Of a DNA stretch of 64,000 bases, positions 44,143 through 54,700 are shown piece after piece. The stretch spans positions 1 through 64,000 of the forward strand of contig CAZFNI010000004.1 of NCBI GenBank assembly GCA_964520655.1, written 5' to 3'. Origin of the DNA: JACQQW01 sp964520655. Lineage in GTDB: Bacteria > Omnitrophota > Gorgyraeia > Zapsychrales > Fredricksoniimonadaceae. How positions within the stretch are numbered: the stretch's first letter is position 1; each line of letters begins with the position of its first letter. The position numbers and the translations under genes are program-made. The notes below the pieces were generated by a model. That model was not told the origin of the DNA. It did no database searches and saw nothing but the letters and a program-made list of their open reading frames with translations.

Positions 44143-47100
44143 GAATGGGTCGTTTGAGATCACGAATTTTAGCCAGGAAAAGGTGTTTGCTAATTTCTTT
44201 CCTGGGGTCGCTGGCCTATACGGGATCCCGATGTGGGCGTTTTATATCAATCGAGGGCAGGGGATCAGTTCTTTTGGCATCGAGTCCAAGGATAAATCCA
44301 TCCTGGAATTCCAGCCAGCCAACCGCGCTTACCGTTTGACGTCGATACAGGGTTTCCGGACCTTTTTAAAAGTTGGCTCTAGTAGCGCTAAGAAATTTTA
44401 CGAACCGTTCGCCAACCCTGTGGCCAGTCCTTATAAGATCACCAGCCGCATGATCATCCAAAGCCATGATCTGACCATCGAAGAGGTCAACAGCACGCTT
44501 GGGATAAAAACAACCGTTAATTATTTTACTTTGCCGGAAGCGCCATACGCGGCGTTGGTGCGGCGCGTTACTTTCGAGAATATCGGCAAGAAAGACGTCG
44601 AGGTAGAGTGTATTGATGGTTTGCCGGCGCTTAATCCTTATGGTTTAAAAGATTGGCTGGGCAAACACATTTCCCGTACGGTGGAAGCTTGGGTGGCGGT
44701 GCACAATATCGCCAAGAAAGCCCCGTTCTTTCAGTTGAAGGTGGAGGTGGCGGACACACCGCAGGTCACGCACATCCATGAAGGGAATTTTTATTTTGCG
44801 TTTGATGCCAAGACAAAAAAGTTGCTGGATCCGATCGTGGAGTCCGCGCTGGTGTTCGGCCAGGCTAGCGATTATCTGGTCCCGGAGAACTTTTTAAAGA
44901 ATGCCAAATTCATTGTGCCAGTCAAACAGCAGACGACTAACCGTACCCCCAGCGCTTTTGTTGTTCAGAATTTCTCATTGAAGAAGGGTAAGTCGCATCA
45001 GATCACGGCGCTGGCCGGCTATGCGCATGATCTTGCGGAATTAAACAGCGTGGTTAAAGAATCGCTTAAAGGTGATTTTATTGACACTAAAGCTTTGCGC
45101 AATAAAGCCATCATTGACGATATCAAACAGTATTGTTTTACCAAAAGCGCGTCCAATACCTTTGACCAGTATTGTGGCCAGAATTTCTTGGACAATGTCT
45201 TGCGCGGAGGATTGCCGGTATCATTGAAAACAGCGCAGGGACCGGTGTCGTTCAATGTTTATAGTCGAAAGCACGGAGACTTAGAACGAGACTACAATTT
45301 CTTCACCCTGGCACCGACATATTTATCTCAGGGCAATGGTAATTTCCGTGACGTCAACCAGAATCGCCGCAACGATATTTGGTTCAATCAGGATGTCGGC
45401 AGCAGCCTTCTCGTTAATTTCTATAATTTGATCCAGGCGGACGGGTATAATCCGCTGGTCATTAAGGGCTTGAGCTTTAGTGTTGAGAAAGAATCGCAGA
45501 TCGATGAGATCATAAAAGAGTTTGAACCCCAAGGCGATGTGGCGAAACTCAAAGCATTATTGAAAAAAGGGTTCATGCCCGGCGAGCTTTTAAAAATGAT
45601 CAGCCGAGAAGTGCCGATCAAGGGCAAAAGCGCGGATTTTCTCTCGAAGGTCTTAAGCGTCAGCCAGAAGCAAGAACAGGCGGAATTCGGGGAAGGGTAT
45701 TGGGCGGACCATTGGACCTATAATCTGGATCTGATCGAAAGTTATTTGAGCGTTTATCCTGAGAATCTACGGGAGATATTGCTCGATCAGAAAGTATTCT
45801 ATTTTTATCTTAACGACGCCTATGTATTGCCGAGGGAGAAGCGCTATGTGTTGACCTCACGGGGCGTACGGCAATATCATTCGCTGGCAGAACACGACAA
45901 GAACATTCAGTCGGCAGCCAAGGGTCATCGGCTGCGTGTCAAGGCAGGACAGGGTGATGTCTATCACACCACATTGCTCGTTAAATTATTGGCATTGCTC
46001 GCTAATAAAGCCGCGACATTGGATCCCAGTGGTATCGGTGTTGAGATGGAGGCCAATAAGCCAAATTGGTACGACGCATTAAACGGTTTGCCGGGTCTGC
46101 TCGGGTCGTCGATCAGCGAGACAATGGAAGTGAATCGTTTAGCGGCCTTTGTCAAACGTCAGCTGGAAGAATTAAGTGTTGGTGGTCAAATGCCGGTAGT
46201 GATGTTCAAAGAACTCGCGGACTTTATTGAAGGATTGACACATGTCCTGCATCATGAAAAAGACAGCCTCGAATATTGGCAGAAATCCAATAACCTCAAA
46301 GAGCATTACCGTCAGCATGTGCGGGCAGGTATCGATGGCAAAGAGCGGTCGCTGACGATCACGCAGATCAATGAATTCTTAACCGGCGTTGTGGAAAAAA
46401 CGGCTCAGTCGCTGGATAAGGCCAAGGATGCCAAAGGATTGTTCGCGACATACTTTTATCATGAAGTCACGCAGTACCAAGAGTTGGATAAAGGGCATCA
46501 CGGCGACAGCCACGTGAGGGCGCAGGCGTTCAAGCGTCATGACCTGCCATATTTCTTGGAAGGATTTGTCCACGCCATGCGCGTGATGGATACGCAAAAA
46601 GCCGCAACGCTTTATAAGGCGATCAAGCAGAGTCCACTGTATGATAAGGCTCTAGGGATGTATAAGGTCAATGCGCCCTTAACACAGGAAACGGAAGAGA
46701 TCGGCCGCACGCGTATCTTTCCGTCAGGGTGGCTCGAGAATGAGTCCGTGTGGCTGCACATGGAGTATAAATATTTATTGGAGCTGCTGCGTTTGGGGTT
46801 GCATGAAGAATTTTTTGCGGATGCAAAGAAATGTTTTATCCCATTCTTGGACCCTTCGCGTTATGGGCGCAGCGTCCTGGAGAATTCATCCTTCATAGCA
46901 TCCAGTGCCCATGAAGATAAAAATCTGCATGGTCAGGGGTTTGTGGCCCGGTTGTCCGGTTCTACGGCGGAATTCATCCATATCTGGCTTGTCTTAAGTG
47001 CGGGGACAAAACCGTTCGTACTTAACCAGAACGGCCAGTTAGAGCTGCATTTGAAACCAGTTCTGCCGTCGTGGTTATTTAGTTCAAAGGCAGAGGCAGG

Positions 47101-47329
47101 TTTCCCCAAAGGGTCATATGCTTTTAAGTTCTTAAATAGAACTTTGGTTGTTTATCAAAATCCAAAGGGTGCGGATACGTTCGGCCCTAAGGGCGTGAGA
47201 ATTACTGAATTGAAATTAACATACACGGATAAAAAAGTCGTCTCCATATCCGGAGGTATTATTCCGGAGGCTGCGGCCAAAGATGTCCGGTCGCTTAAAG
47301 TCGCACGCATTGATGCTGTTTTAGGATAA
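44123..47329 (+). CDS. GH94-like glycoside phosphorylase (beta-1,2-oligoglucan phosphorylase-like)
   Basis: 1068 residues from ATG 44123 (GGAAAGGA upstream). No signal peptide. The start (FFPGVAGLYGIPMWAFYINR, then GISSFGIESKD and GFRTFLKVG) resembles, from memory, the long GH94 phosphorylases acting on beta-1,2-glucooligosaccharides. An (alpha/alpha)6-like middle contains GYWADHWTYNLDLIESYL, where an acidic catalytic residue would be expected. I am unsure of the substrate, and a related six-hairpin glycosidase is possible. It lies between the deacetylase and purK with a 3-base gap. Confidence 0.55.
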   Translation: MSYRLNENGSFEITNFSQEKVFANFFPGVAGLYGIPMWAFYINRGQGISSFGIESKDKSILEFQPANRAYRLTSIQGFRTFLKVGSSSAKKFYEPFANPVASPYKITSRMIIQSHDLTIEEVNSTLGIKTTVNYFTLPEAPYAALVRRVTFENIGKKDVEVECIDGLPALNPYGLKDWLGKHISRTVEAWVAVHNIAKKAPFFQLKVEVADTPQVTHIHEGNFYFAFDAKTKKLLDPIVESALVFGQASDYLVPENFLKNAKFIVPVKQQTTNRTPSAFVVQNFSLKKGKSHQITALAGYAHDLAELNSVVKESLKGDFIDTKALRNKAIIDDIKQYCFTKSASNTFDQYCGQNFLDNVLRGGLPVSLKTAQGPVSFNVYSRKHGDLERDYNFFTLAPTYLSQGNGNFRDVNQNRRNDIWFNQDVGSSLLVNFYNLIQADGYNPLVIKGLSFSVEKESQIDEIIKEFEPQGDVAKLKALLKKGFMPGELLKMISREVPIKGKSADFLSKVLSVSQKQEQAEFGEGYWADHWTYNLDLIESYLSVYPENLREILLDQKVFYFYLNDAYVLPREKRYVLTSRGVRQYHSLAEHDKNIQSAAKGHRLRVKAGQGDVYHTTLLVKLLALLANKAATLDPSGIGVEMEANKPNWYDALNGLPGLLGSSISETMEVNRLAAFVKRQLEELSVGGQMPVVMFKELADFIEGLTHVLHHEKDSLEYWQKSNNLKEHYRQHVRAGIDGKERSLTITQINEFLTGVVEKTAQSLDKAKDAKGLFATYFYHEVTQYQELDKGHHGDSHVRAQAFKRHDLPYFLEGFVHAMRVMDTQKAATLYKAIKQSPLYDKALGMYKVNAPLTQETEEIGRTRIFPSGWLENESVWLHMEYKYLLELLRLGLHEEFFADAKKCFIPFLDPSRYGRSVLENSSFIASSAHEDKNLHGQGFVARLSGSTAEFIHIWLVLSAGTKPFVLNQNGQLELHLKPVLPSWLFSSKAEAGFPKGSYAFKFLNRTLVVYQNPKGADTFGPKGVRITELKLTYTDKKVVSISGGIIPEAAAKDVRSLKVARIDAVLG

Positions 47330-47332
47330 GAC

Positions 47333-48463
47333 ATGGGTAAGCGGTTAAAAGTCGGGTTGATCAAAGGCGGGCAGTTAGGGTTGATGCTTCTTGAGGCCAG
47401 GGCTGATTTTGATGTCGATGTAGCTATCCTCGATGATGATCCCAAATGTCCCTGCCGCGGTCTCTGTGATGAATTTGTAGATGGCGATTCAATGAATTTC
47501 GACCATGTCTATGCGTTCGGTAAACGTGTGGACTTGTTATCGTTTGAGTATGAGCACATCAATATTGAAGCGTTGCGCAAGCTTAAGGCAGAAGGTTTAA
47601 AGGTTTATCCAGATCCGGATATCCTTAGCATCGTTCAGGATAAAGGGACTCAGAAAGAATTCTATAAGATCCATCAAATTCCGACCACTCCTTTTGTTTT
47701 GGTTCGTAATAAGAAAGAACTTGCGGGTTTGTCTTTTCCCAAGCCGTACGTACTTAAGACGCGTAAAGCAGGGTATGACGGCAAGGGGGTTTTAAAGATC
47801 AACTGTGTTGAGGATCTTGATCAGGCTTTTGATGAGCCGTGTGTCGTGGAAGAGTACGTGGATTTTGCCAAAGAGATCTCTGTTGTGGTGGCGCGTAACC
47901 CTCAGGGGGAGATCGCGGCTTACCCGACGGTAGAAATGGTCTTTCACCCTACAAAGAATTTAGTTGAGTTCTTAGCCAGCCCTGCTAATATTTCCAAAGA
48001 AATAGATGAGGTGGCGCAGCGCATCGCGTTGGACCTGGCAGTCCAGGTTGGTTTGGTCGGTGTGCTGGCGGTAGAGATGTTCGTTGACAGATCTGGAAAA
48101 GTGCTGGTCAATGAAATAGCCCCACGTGTACATAACAGCGGGCATCACACCATTGAAGCCAATGTCACCTCTCAATTTGCCCAGCATTGGCGGGCGATCT
48201 TGGGACTTCCTTTGGGATCGACGGCGATCAAGTCTCCAGCGGTGATGGTCAATGTGCTGGGGAATGCGGGATACGAAGGCAAGGCGAGATATGAGGGGAT
48301 CGAGCAGGCTGGATCTTTAGGCGGTGTATATGTCCATTTATACGGCAAGGATATCACCAGGCCGTTCCGCAAAATGGGACACGCGACTGTTTTGGATACG
48401 GATACAAATAAAGCATTAGCAAAGGCACAGTTGGTTAAAACGATCATTAACGTAAAGGCGTGA
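47333..48463 (+). CDS. purK: PurK, N5-carboxyaminoimidazole ribonucleotide synthase
   Basis: 376 residues, ATP-grasp fold. N-terminal KGGQLGLMLLEA, ATP-binding KTRKAGYDGKG and VVEEYVDFAKEISVVV, and the C-terminal NEIAPRVHNSGHHTIEA are diagnostic. It makes N5-CAIR from AIR, bicarbonate and ATP in purine synthesis. purE starts one base after its stop. Confidence 0.95.
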   Translation: MGKRLKVGLIKGGQLGLMLLEARADFDVDVAILDDDPKCPCRGLCDEFVDGDSMNFDHVYAFGKRVDLLSFEYEHINIEALRKLKAEGLKVYPDPDILSIVQDKGTQKEFYKIHQIPTTPFVLVRNKKELAGLSFPKPYVLKTRKAGYDGKGVLKINCVEDLDQAFDEPCVVEEYVDFAKEISVVVARNPQGEIAAYPTVEMVFHPTKNLVEFLASPANISKEIDEVAQRIALDLAVQVGLVGVLAVEMFVDRSGKVLVNEIAPRVHNSGHHTIEANVTSQFAQHWRAILGLPLGSTAIKSPAVMVNVLGNAGYEGKARYEGIEQAGSLGGVYVHLYGKDITRPFRKMGHATVLDTDTNKALAKAQLVKTIINVKA

Positions 48464-48464
48464 T

Positions 48465-48989
48465 ATGCGAAAACCTCAAGTAGCCATTATCATGGGTAGT
48501 CAGTCGGACCTTAAAGTCATGGGTAAGGCCGCCGATGTTCTAGAAGGTTTTGGGATATCTTGTGAAGTGACGGTTGTTTCCGCCCACAGGACGCCGGCAC
48601 GTATGTTCGACTATGCCCAAAAAGCTCAAGAGCGCGGCATAAGTGTGATCATTGCGGGTGCTGGCGGTGCTGCGCATTTACCGGGGATGGTCGCGTCACT
48701 GACGACTTTGCCGGTCATTGGCGTTCCTGTGCTGTTAAATAATTCGTTGAATGGTTTGGATTCATTGCTGTCGATCGCCCAGATGCCTGATGGTATCCCG
48801 GTCGCGACCGTTGCGATCAATGGGGCGCAGAATGCTGGTATCTTGGCGGCCGAGATCATTGCGTTGAATGATTCAAAGGTTTCCAAGGCTTTGACGGCAC
48901 ATAAAAAAGCATTGCGCCTTAAAGTGGAGACAAGCGTCAAAGAGTTAAGCCAAAAAGGTCATAAGGCCGTTCGCGCTTTGGCCCGTTAA
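48465..48989 (+). CDS. purE: PurE, N5-CAIR mutase
   Basis: 174 residues with MGSQSDLKVM, VSAHRTP (active-site His) and IIAGAGGAAHLPGM. Class I PurE, converting N5-CAIR to CAIR, paired with purK upstream. Confidence 0.96.
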   Translation: MRKPQVAIIMGSQSDLKVMGKAADVLEGFGISCEVTVVSAHRTPARMFDYAQKAQERGISVIIAGAGGAAHLPGMVASLTTLPVIGVPVLLNNSLNGLDSLLSIAQMPDGIPVATVAINGAQNAGILAAEIIALNDSKVSKALTAHKKALRLKVETSVKELSQKGHKAVRALAR

Positions 48990-48992
48990 TAT

Positions 48993-51734
48993 ATGTTCAC
49001 TGATTTTCACGGGATCTCATCCCACGCTCACATCCGACAGGATGTTAAGTTCCTCATGGGACTGCTTGCTGAAGTTATTCGGGAGCAGGAAGGGGAAGAG
49101 CTGTTGCTTAAGATCGAGCAGATCCGTACGCTTGCCAAAGAGATACGCCATTCCCACAATCCTTTATTAGTCGAATCTCAGAAGAAATTGATCGCGTCAC
49201 TATCGTTGACAGAGAGCTATCATGTTGCGCGGTCATTTACCATTTATTTCCAGCTGGTCAATATCGCTGAGGAAGTGCAGCGAATCCGGCGACTGCGCGA
49301 CTATGATAAAAGGGATGATGTTTTGCAGGATATGTCCCTGCGTCAGCTGTTCAAAGATCTTATGGACGACGGGTTTACTCCTAAAGAGATCACGGATTTC
49401 TTATCTCAAAGCGATATTCAGCCGGTATTGACCGCTCACCCGACGGAAGCGAAAAGGCGTACGGTGCTTGATCATTTGTTTTACATTTCCGGGAATTTGA
49501 TCCAGTTAAACCGTTCGGATCTAACCTATTCCGAGAAGGATTACATGACCAAGCGGATCAAAGAGACGCTGGAGATCCTCTGGCAGACATCTGAGGTTCG
49601 AAGCCGCAAGGTTGAGGTTTTAGATGAAGTGGACCAGACATTGTATTATTTTGACCGCACCATCATCATGCTGATCGCGAACATGCATGATAAGATCTAT
49701 CGTGAATTCCATCGTTTGGGGGTTGAGATCGATGAGGACTTAAAGCCGTTCCTGCATTTTGGGTCCTGGGTCGGGGCCGACCGCGACGGGAATCCCAATG
49801 TCACGGCCGCCATCACCAAGACCGTGGCCCAGAAACAGCGGCAGATGATCATCGAATTTTATTTGAAACAGGTACAGGCATTTGTTAAGCGTTTCAGTCA
49901 ATCGGACCAATATATTGATGTCAGCAAAAAATTGCTGGATTCTCTTGAGCATGATCGGCGTCTGATGCCGGATCTGGCGGCGGAGCTTGACCGTTTTGAA
50001 ACGTTGGAATATTACCGCAAGAAATTTTCTTTCATGTACCGCCGCTTGACCTATACACTGATTGATACAAAAGCCGGCTATGCCAGCGCACAGGAATTCA
50101 TCGATGATCTTATGATCATCCGGGACAGTTTATGTCGGCATAAGGGGCTTCAGGCGGCCAACGGCGACCTCAAGCGTCTGCTGATCCAGGCTAAGACGTT
50201 TGGGTTCCATCTGGCCAGGCTTGATTTTAGGGATCATTCGGGCAAGCTGCGCAAGACCATCACGGAATTATTTAAAGGCGAGCCGACGCAGGATGAGCTA
50301 TTATTGGCGCTCAATGAAAAGGTGGTCCGTAAATGGCCTGCAGTGCACACCCCTGAATCCAAAGATATTTTAGAACAAATGGCGATGTTCAGATTTCTAA
50401 AGCAGAAATTCGATCCCAACATCGTCGATGCGTATATCATCAGCATGACCCAAAGCGCCTGGGATATGCTGGCCCTGTTCTATTTGGCCAAACGCGAGGG
50501 GATCATTGAGGTTGCGCACAAACGCGTTAAAGCGGCGCAAATGGGCATGGTGCCGTTGTTTGAGACCATCCACGCGTTGGAAAAAGCTCACGAGGTCATG
50601 GAAGAATTGTTCCGGATCCCGTTGTACCGTTCCTATTTGAAAGCGCGCGGCGATGTTCAGGAGATCATGCTGGGGTATTCGGACAGCAGCAAGGACGGCG
50701 GTTATTTAGCAGCCAATTGGAACTTATACATGGCCCAGAAGAATTTATACAAGGTGGCGGAGAAATACGGTATCAGCCTTAAGTTCTTCCACGGCAAAGG
50801 CGGCACGATTGACCGTGGCGGTGGTGAGTCTCACCGGGCTATTCTCGGCCAGCCGTATTCTGCCTCACAGGGGCGCATTAAGCTCACCGAGCAGGGAGAG
50901 GTTGTATCTCAGAAATACGCTAATTCCATGGTCGCTAAACGCAATCTCGAACAGTTGATCTCGGCAGTAATGATCGCCAACTTTGTGACCTTAAAGGAAG
51001 TGAAACACAATGCCAAGATCAAAGTGTGGGAAGAACGATTGAAGCTGTTATCGGAGAGATCATTTATCTTTTATCGGTCGCTGGTATTTGGTACCAATGG
51101 TTTCCTGGATTTTTATCACGAGGCAACACCCATTAATGTGCTTAAGATCACCAAGATCGGTTCGCGTCCGACCAGCCGCGGGAATCAGCGGTCTTTTGAC
51201 CAGTTGCGTGCGATCCCCTGGGTTTTTTCCTGGGTGCAGTCGCGCTACATCATTTCCGCGTGGTATGGGGTGGGGACAGCGCTTCGCCAGTATATTGACG
51301 AGCATCCGGGCAAGGGGCTGGCAGAATTGCAGGAAATGTACCGCCAGTGGCCGTTGTTTAATTCCATGCTGCATAATGTTCAGGCCTCGTTGGCCAAGAC
51401 GGACCTATATATCGCTCAACTCTATTCGGATAATGTGATCGATGATGCCTTGCGTCAACGCATTCACACCATGATCGCTGAGGAATACGAAAGGGCGTTG
51501 GGGGTGGTGCTGGAGATCACGCAGCAAAAAGAACTTCTGGATTATCATAAAGTCTTGCAGGAATCGATACGGCTGCGCAATCCCTATGTGGATCCACTGA
51601 ATTATATCCAGGTCCGTTTCCTTAAAGAACAGAAAGACTTGCCTGCTACAGCCGATGCCAAGCGCGCGGCCATTGATGAGATCCTGTTACTAACGGTCAA
51701 TGGTATCGCATCCGGCATGAAGAGTACGGGGTAG
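48993..51734 (+). CDS. ppc: Phosphoenolpyruvate carboxylase
   Basis: 913 residues, normal length. Catalytic motifs are complete: LTAHPTEAKRRT (about 146-157), GYSDSSKDGGY (about 560-570), FFHGKGGTIDRGGG (598-611) with SHRAI, and a C-terminal VNGIASGMKSTG. It makes oxaloacetate from PEP and bicarbonate. No ribosome site is evident; it starts 3 bases after purE and is probably co-transcribed. Confidence 0.97.
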   Translation: MFTDFHGISSHAHIRQDVKFLMGLLAEVIREQEGEELLLKIEQIRTLAKEIRHSHNPLLVESQKKLIASLSLTESYHVARSFTIYFQLVNIAEEVQRIRRLRDYDKRDDVLQDMSLRQLFKDLMDDGFTPKEITDFLSQSDIQPVLTAHPTEAKRRTVLDHLFYISGNLIQLNRSDLTYSEKDYMTKRIKETLEILWQTSEVRSRKVEVLDEVDQTLYYFDRTIIMLIANMHDKIYREFHRLGVEIDEDLKPFLHFGSWVGADRDGNPNVTAAITKTVAQKQRQMIIEFYLKQVQAFVKRFSQSDQYIDVSKKLLDSLEHDRRLMPDLAAELDRFETLEYYRKKFSFMYRRLTYTLIDTKAGYASAQEFIDDLMIIRDSLCRHKGLQAANGDLKRLLIQAKTFGFHLARLDFRDHSGKLRKTITELFKGEPTQDELLLALNEKVVRKWPAVHTPESKDILEQMAMFRFLKQKFDPNIVDAYIISMTQSAWDMLALFYLAKREGIIEVAHKRVKAAQMGMVPLFETIHALEKAHEVMEELFRIPLYRSYLKARGDVQEIMLGYSDSSKDGGYLAANWNLYMAQKNLYKVAEKYGISLKFFHGKGGTIDRGGGESHRAILGQPYSASQGRIKLTEQGEVVSQKYANSMVAKRNLEQLISAVMIANFVTLKEVKHNAKIKVWEERLKLLSERSFIFYRSLVFGTNGFLDFYHEATPINVLKITKIGSRPTSRGNQRSFDQLRAIPWVFSWVQSRYIISAWYGVGTALRQYIDEHPGKGLAELQEMYRQWPLFNSMLHNVQASLAKTDLYIAQLYSDNVIDDALRQRIHTMIAEEYERALGVVLEITQQKELLDYHKVLQESIRLRNPYVDPLNYIQVRFLKEQKDLPATADAKRAAIDEILLLTVNGIASGMKSTG

Positions 51735-51750
51735 GTCGCCCAACTTCTTT

Positions 51751-51779
51751 TTGCTTATAGAGTATTTATATTCTATACT
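51751..51779 (+). promoter_or_regulatory. Promoter of the 2767-residue protein gene (leaderless)
   Basis: TTGCTT (51751-51756), 17-base spacer, TATACT (51774-51779). The GTG start codon begins at 51786, seven bases after the -10 box, exactly where transcription should begin. This also supports the choice of GTG 51786 as start. Confidence 0.75.
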
Positions 51780-51785
51780 TTATTT

Positions 51786-54700
51786 GTGAAACCCCTTCAA
51801 CATAGACTTATATCCTTCTTGGCGGCTATTGCTTTTGCCGCAACGCTTATTGTCCCCATCCCAAGCCGGGCGGAATTGTTACTACCGGCTCCCGGAACGC
51901 TTGTTACTTTAAGTCCTGCCGCTGATCTTCCCATCTTAAAAGGTATCAAGGTCCATGCTGATAACCCCTTGAAGTTTGAGTTTATTCTGGATAATGGAAG
52001 AGAAACAGGTGAGGTGGCGTTAAAGGAACAATCCAGCAAACTCATCAAATATTTCCTGGCGAGCTTAACCACGCCTGAGCAGGAGATGTGGGTCAACTTA
52101 AGCCCGTATGAAAAAGACCGCATCGTGCCGGATAGTTTTGGTCAGACCGAAATGGGCCGCGACCTATTGGCTCAGGATTATTTACTCAAGCAGATCACCG
52201 CGAGTTTAGTCTATCCGGAAGGGGATATTGGCAAACAGTTCTGGAAGAGAGTGTATGAGTTATCGGGGAATAAGAATGTTCCGGTCAACACGTTTAATAA
52301 AGTGTGGATCGTCCCGGACAAAGCGGTGGTGTATGAGAATGCGAAGAATGGTACAGCGTATGTCGTTGAATCATCATTAAAGGTATTAACAGAACAGGAT
52401 TATCTAGCCCAGGATAAGAATGCGGCGGGTGGCGCCCAAGCTGTTCGTTTCGCCCGCAGCTTAAGGGGGACAATGGCTTTATCTTCTGCTACCCCACGGG
52501 GGGATGGGTTAAGCGAGGACGAAACGAATAGTTGGGCGACAGGACCCGCTCATGCTATCCGGGATCTTGTCATCCCTCAACTGACCAAAGAGGTCAATGA
52601 AGGTAAGAATTTTGCGCAGCTGCGTCAGGTTTACAATTCTCTCATTCTTGCCACATGGTACAAGAAGAAGATCAAGGACAGCATCCTCTCCCAGGTTTAT
52701 GCCGATAAGAACAAGGTAGACGGTATCACCATCGATGACCCCAAAGAGAAAGAACGGATATACGCACAGTATTTGGAAGCCTTCAAGAAGGGGGCGTATA
52801 ACTATATTAAAGAGGAGCGTGATCCCTTAAGCGGGCAGGTGCTGCCCAGGAAGTATTTTTCCGGCGGGGTAAAATTTGGCGATTTGGCGATGACGACAAG
52901 CGCCAAGCCTCCTCAGCAAAATGTTCATCAAATTGCGTCTGTTGTAGAAGTAAGGATCGATCAGTTAGGGGCTGGTTTGGATAACGCAATGACTGCGGCT
53001 TCTTTGCAGGGGGAGAGGAAAGATCCTCTTGTTTTAAAAGGCAAGATTGTTGAAAGAGATACATTTAATCATATTTCTTCCATGGTTCGCAGCAGCAGAG
53101 AGGCGACCCCTCGTGTATGGGAGATTTCTGATTTTGAGAAAGTTTTGTCTCATCCACTTCAACTTAAGCAGTTTGTTGATTTGCCTCTAAGCGTTGCGGC
53201 TGAAGTGATGATCGTGTATACGGATGACGGACGATGGCTTTTTTGTGCAGCTGGGGTAGAGCCTGGTGTTTCCCTTGACCCTTTTAAGGAATTAATTGAC
53301 CAAAAAAAGATCGTGTTCCATATGCATTCGCATCCATATATTCACGAAAATAGAACGTTTGGGGGCAATACATCGGAATATCCATCATTGGTTGATTTAG
53401 AATTCTTTGAATATTACGGCGGCATCAGTGGACATCTATCGAGAGAGGGGTTGACCATTACCAGAATGCCGCCAACGAGATTGTCAGGTGATAAAAGAGG
53501 TGGTACCGATTTCCATTATGAATTTAAACGTTGGGTGTGGAAGGAATATCCGTGGCTTGATTCTCCATTGGGATTAGGAAAAGAATCTAAAAAGGCCTAC
53601 AAGGATTACCTTAGATCCATGGATGTGGATATTAATATTGTGCCTTGGGATGAGGGGGCTTTAAGATCTGCTTTGTCTGGAGCAATCAACCAGGCCATGA
53701 TGACCAAAGCACGAATCCTTCAAGACCCCTTACAACCCGCCAGGGATCGCCGTATTCCGTTAGATAAAGAAGCGTTAAAACCGTTGTTAAAAGGGAAAAC
53801 GATCCTGATCACTGGTGGGGGGGGCTCTATTGGTTCCGCTTTAGCTTTTGAGATCTTGAAAGAGTTCGGGGATGATATAGAAAAAATTGTTTTGTTTGGT
53901 CAAGGCTCAGAAAATCTTGCTAAGGTAGTGGCGCAAATAAAGGGGATGGAAAGATCCGCGCAGAAAGTTATTGTTGTTACGGGTGATGTGAGCCGTTTAG
54001 ATCAAATTGAGCCTGTTTTCAAAGAATATAGTCCACAGATCGTTTATCATTTAGCTGCTGAGACATCCCCGGTTATTACTCAAGCAGATCCATCCCGTGC
54101 CATCGCAGTGAACGTTTTTGGAACACACAATATGGTCGCTTTGGCGGATCGGTATAGCACGGAACATTTTATTTACACATCTTCCAGCAAAGCCACAAAT
54201 GTTTTACCAGATAGTGTCTTAGGACAAACCAAGAGGCTGGCAGAATATCAAGTCCAGTTAAAAGCCAGGAATAGCCGCACCCAATTTGGGATCGTCCGTT
54301 TCGTGCATACATTAGATACTAGGGCAAGCTTGGTCATGAAGATATTCCAAGACAAGATCGACCGCCATGAGCCATTGCCGGTTATGCGGGAGGCGGCTAC
54401 GTATTTTCAGAATACGCATGAAGCGGTTAATCTTGCGTTGAATGTCCTTTTACTGTCCCGTAAAGGCGAGATATTTGCCCTGTCGGATGTTGGTCGACCG
54501 GTAAAGATTGAGGACATTGCCCGATATTTATTATCGCAAAATGGCAAAGGCGATGAGCAGATCAAATTCATTCCCTTAAGAGAAGGGGAAGTTGTTCCTG
54601 TTTTTCAACATGAAGATGCAGGAAGGGCTGTCATAGCGGCGCAAGAGTACAAGGGTGTTCTGGTGGAGAATAAAGCGATCGCAGAAGGTGTGCCGCTTGC

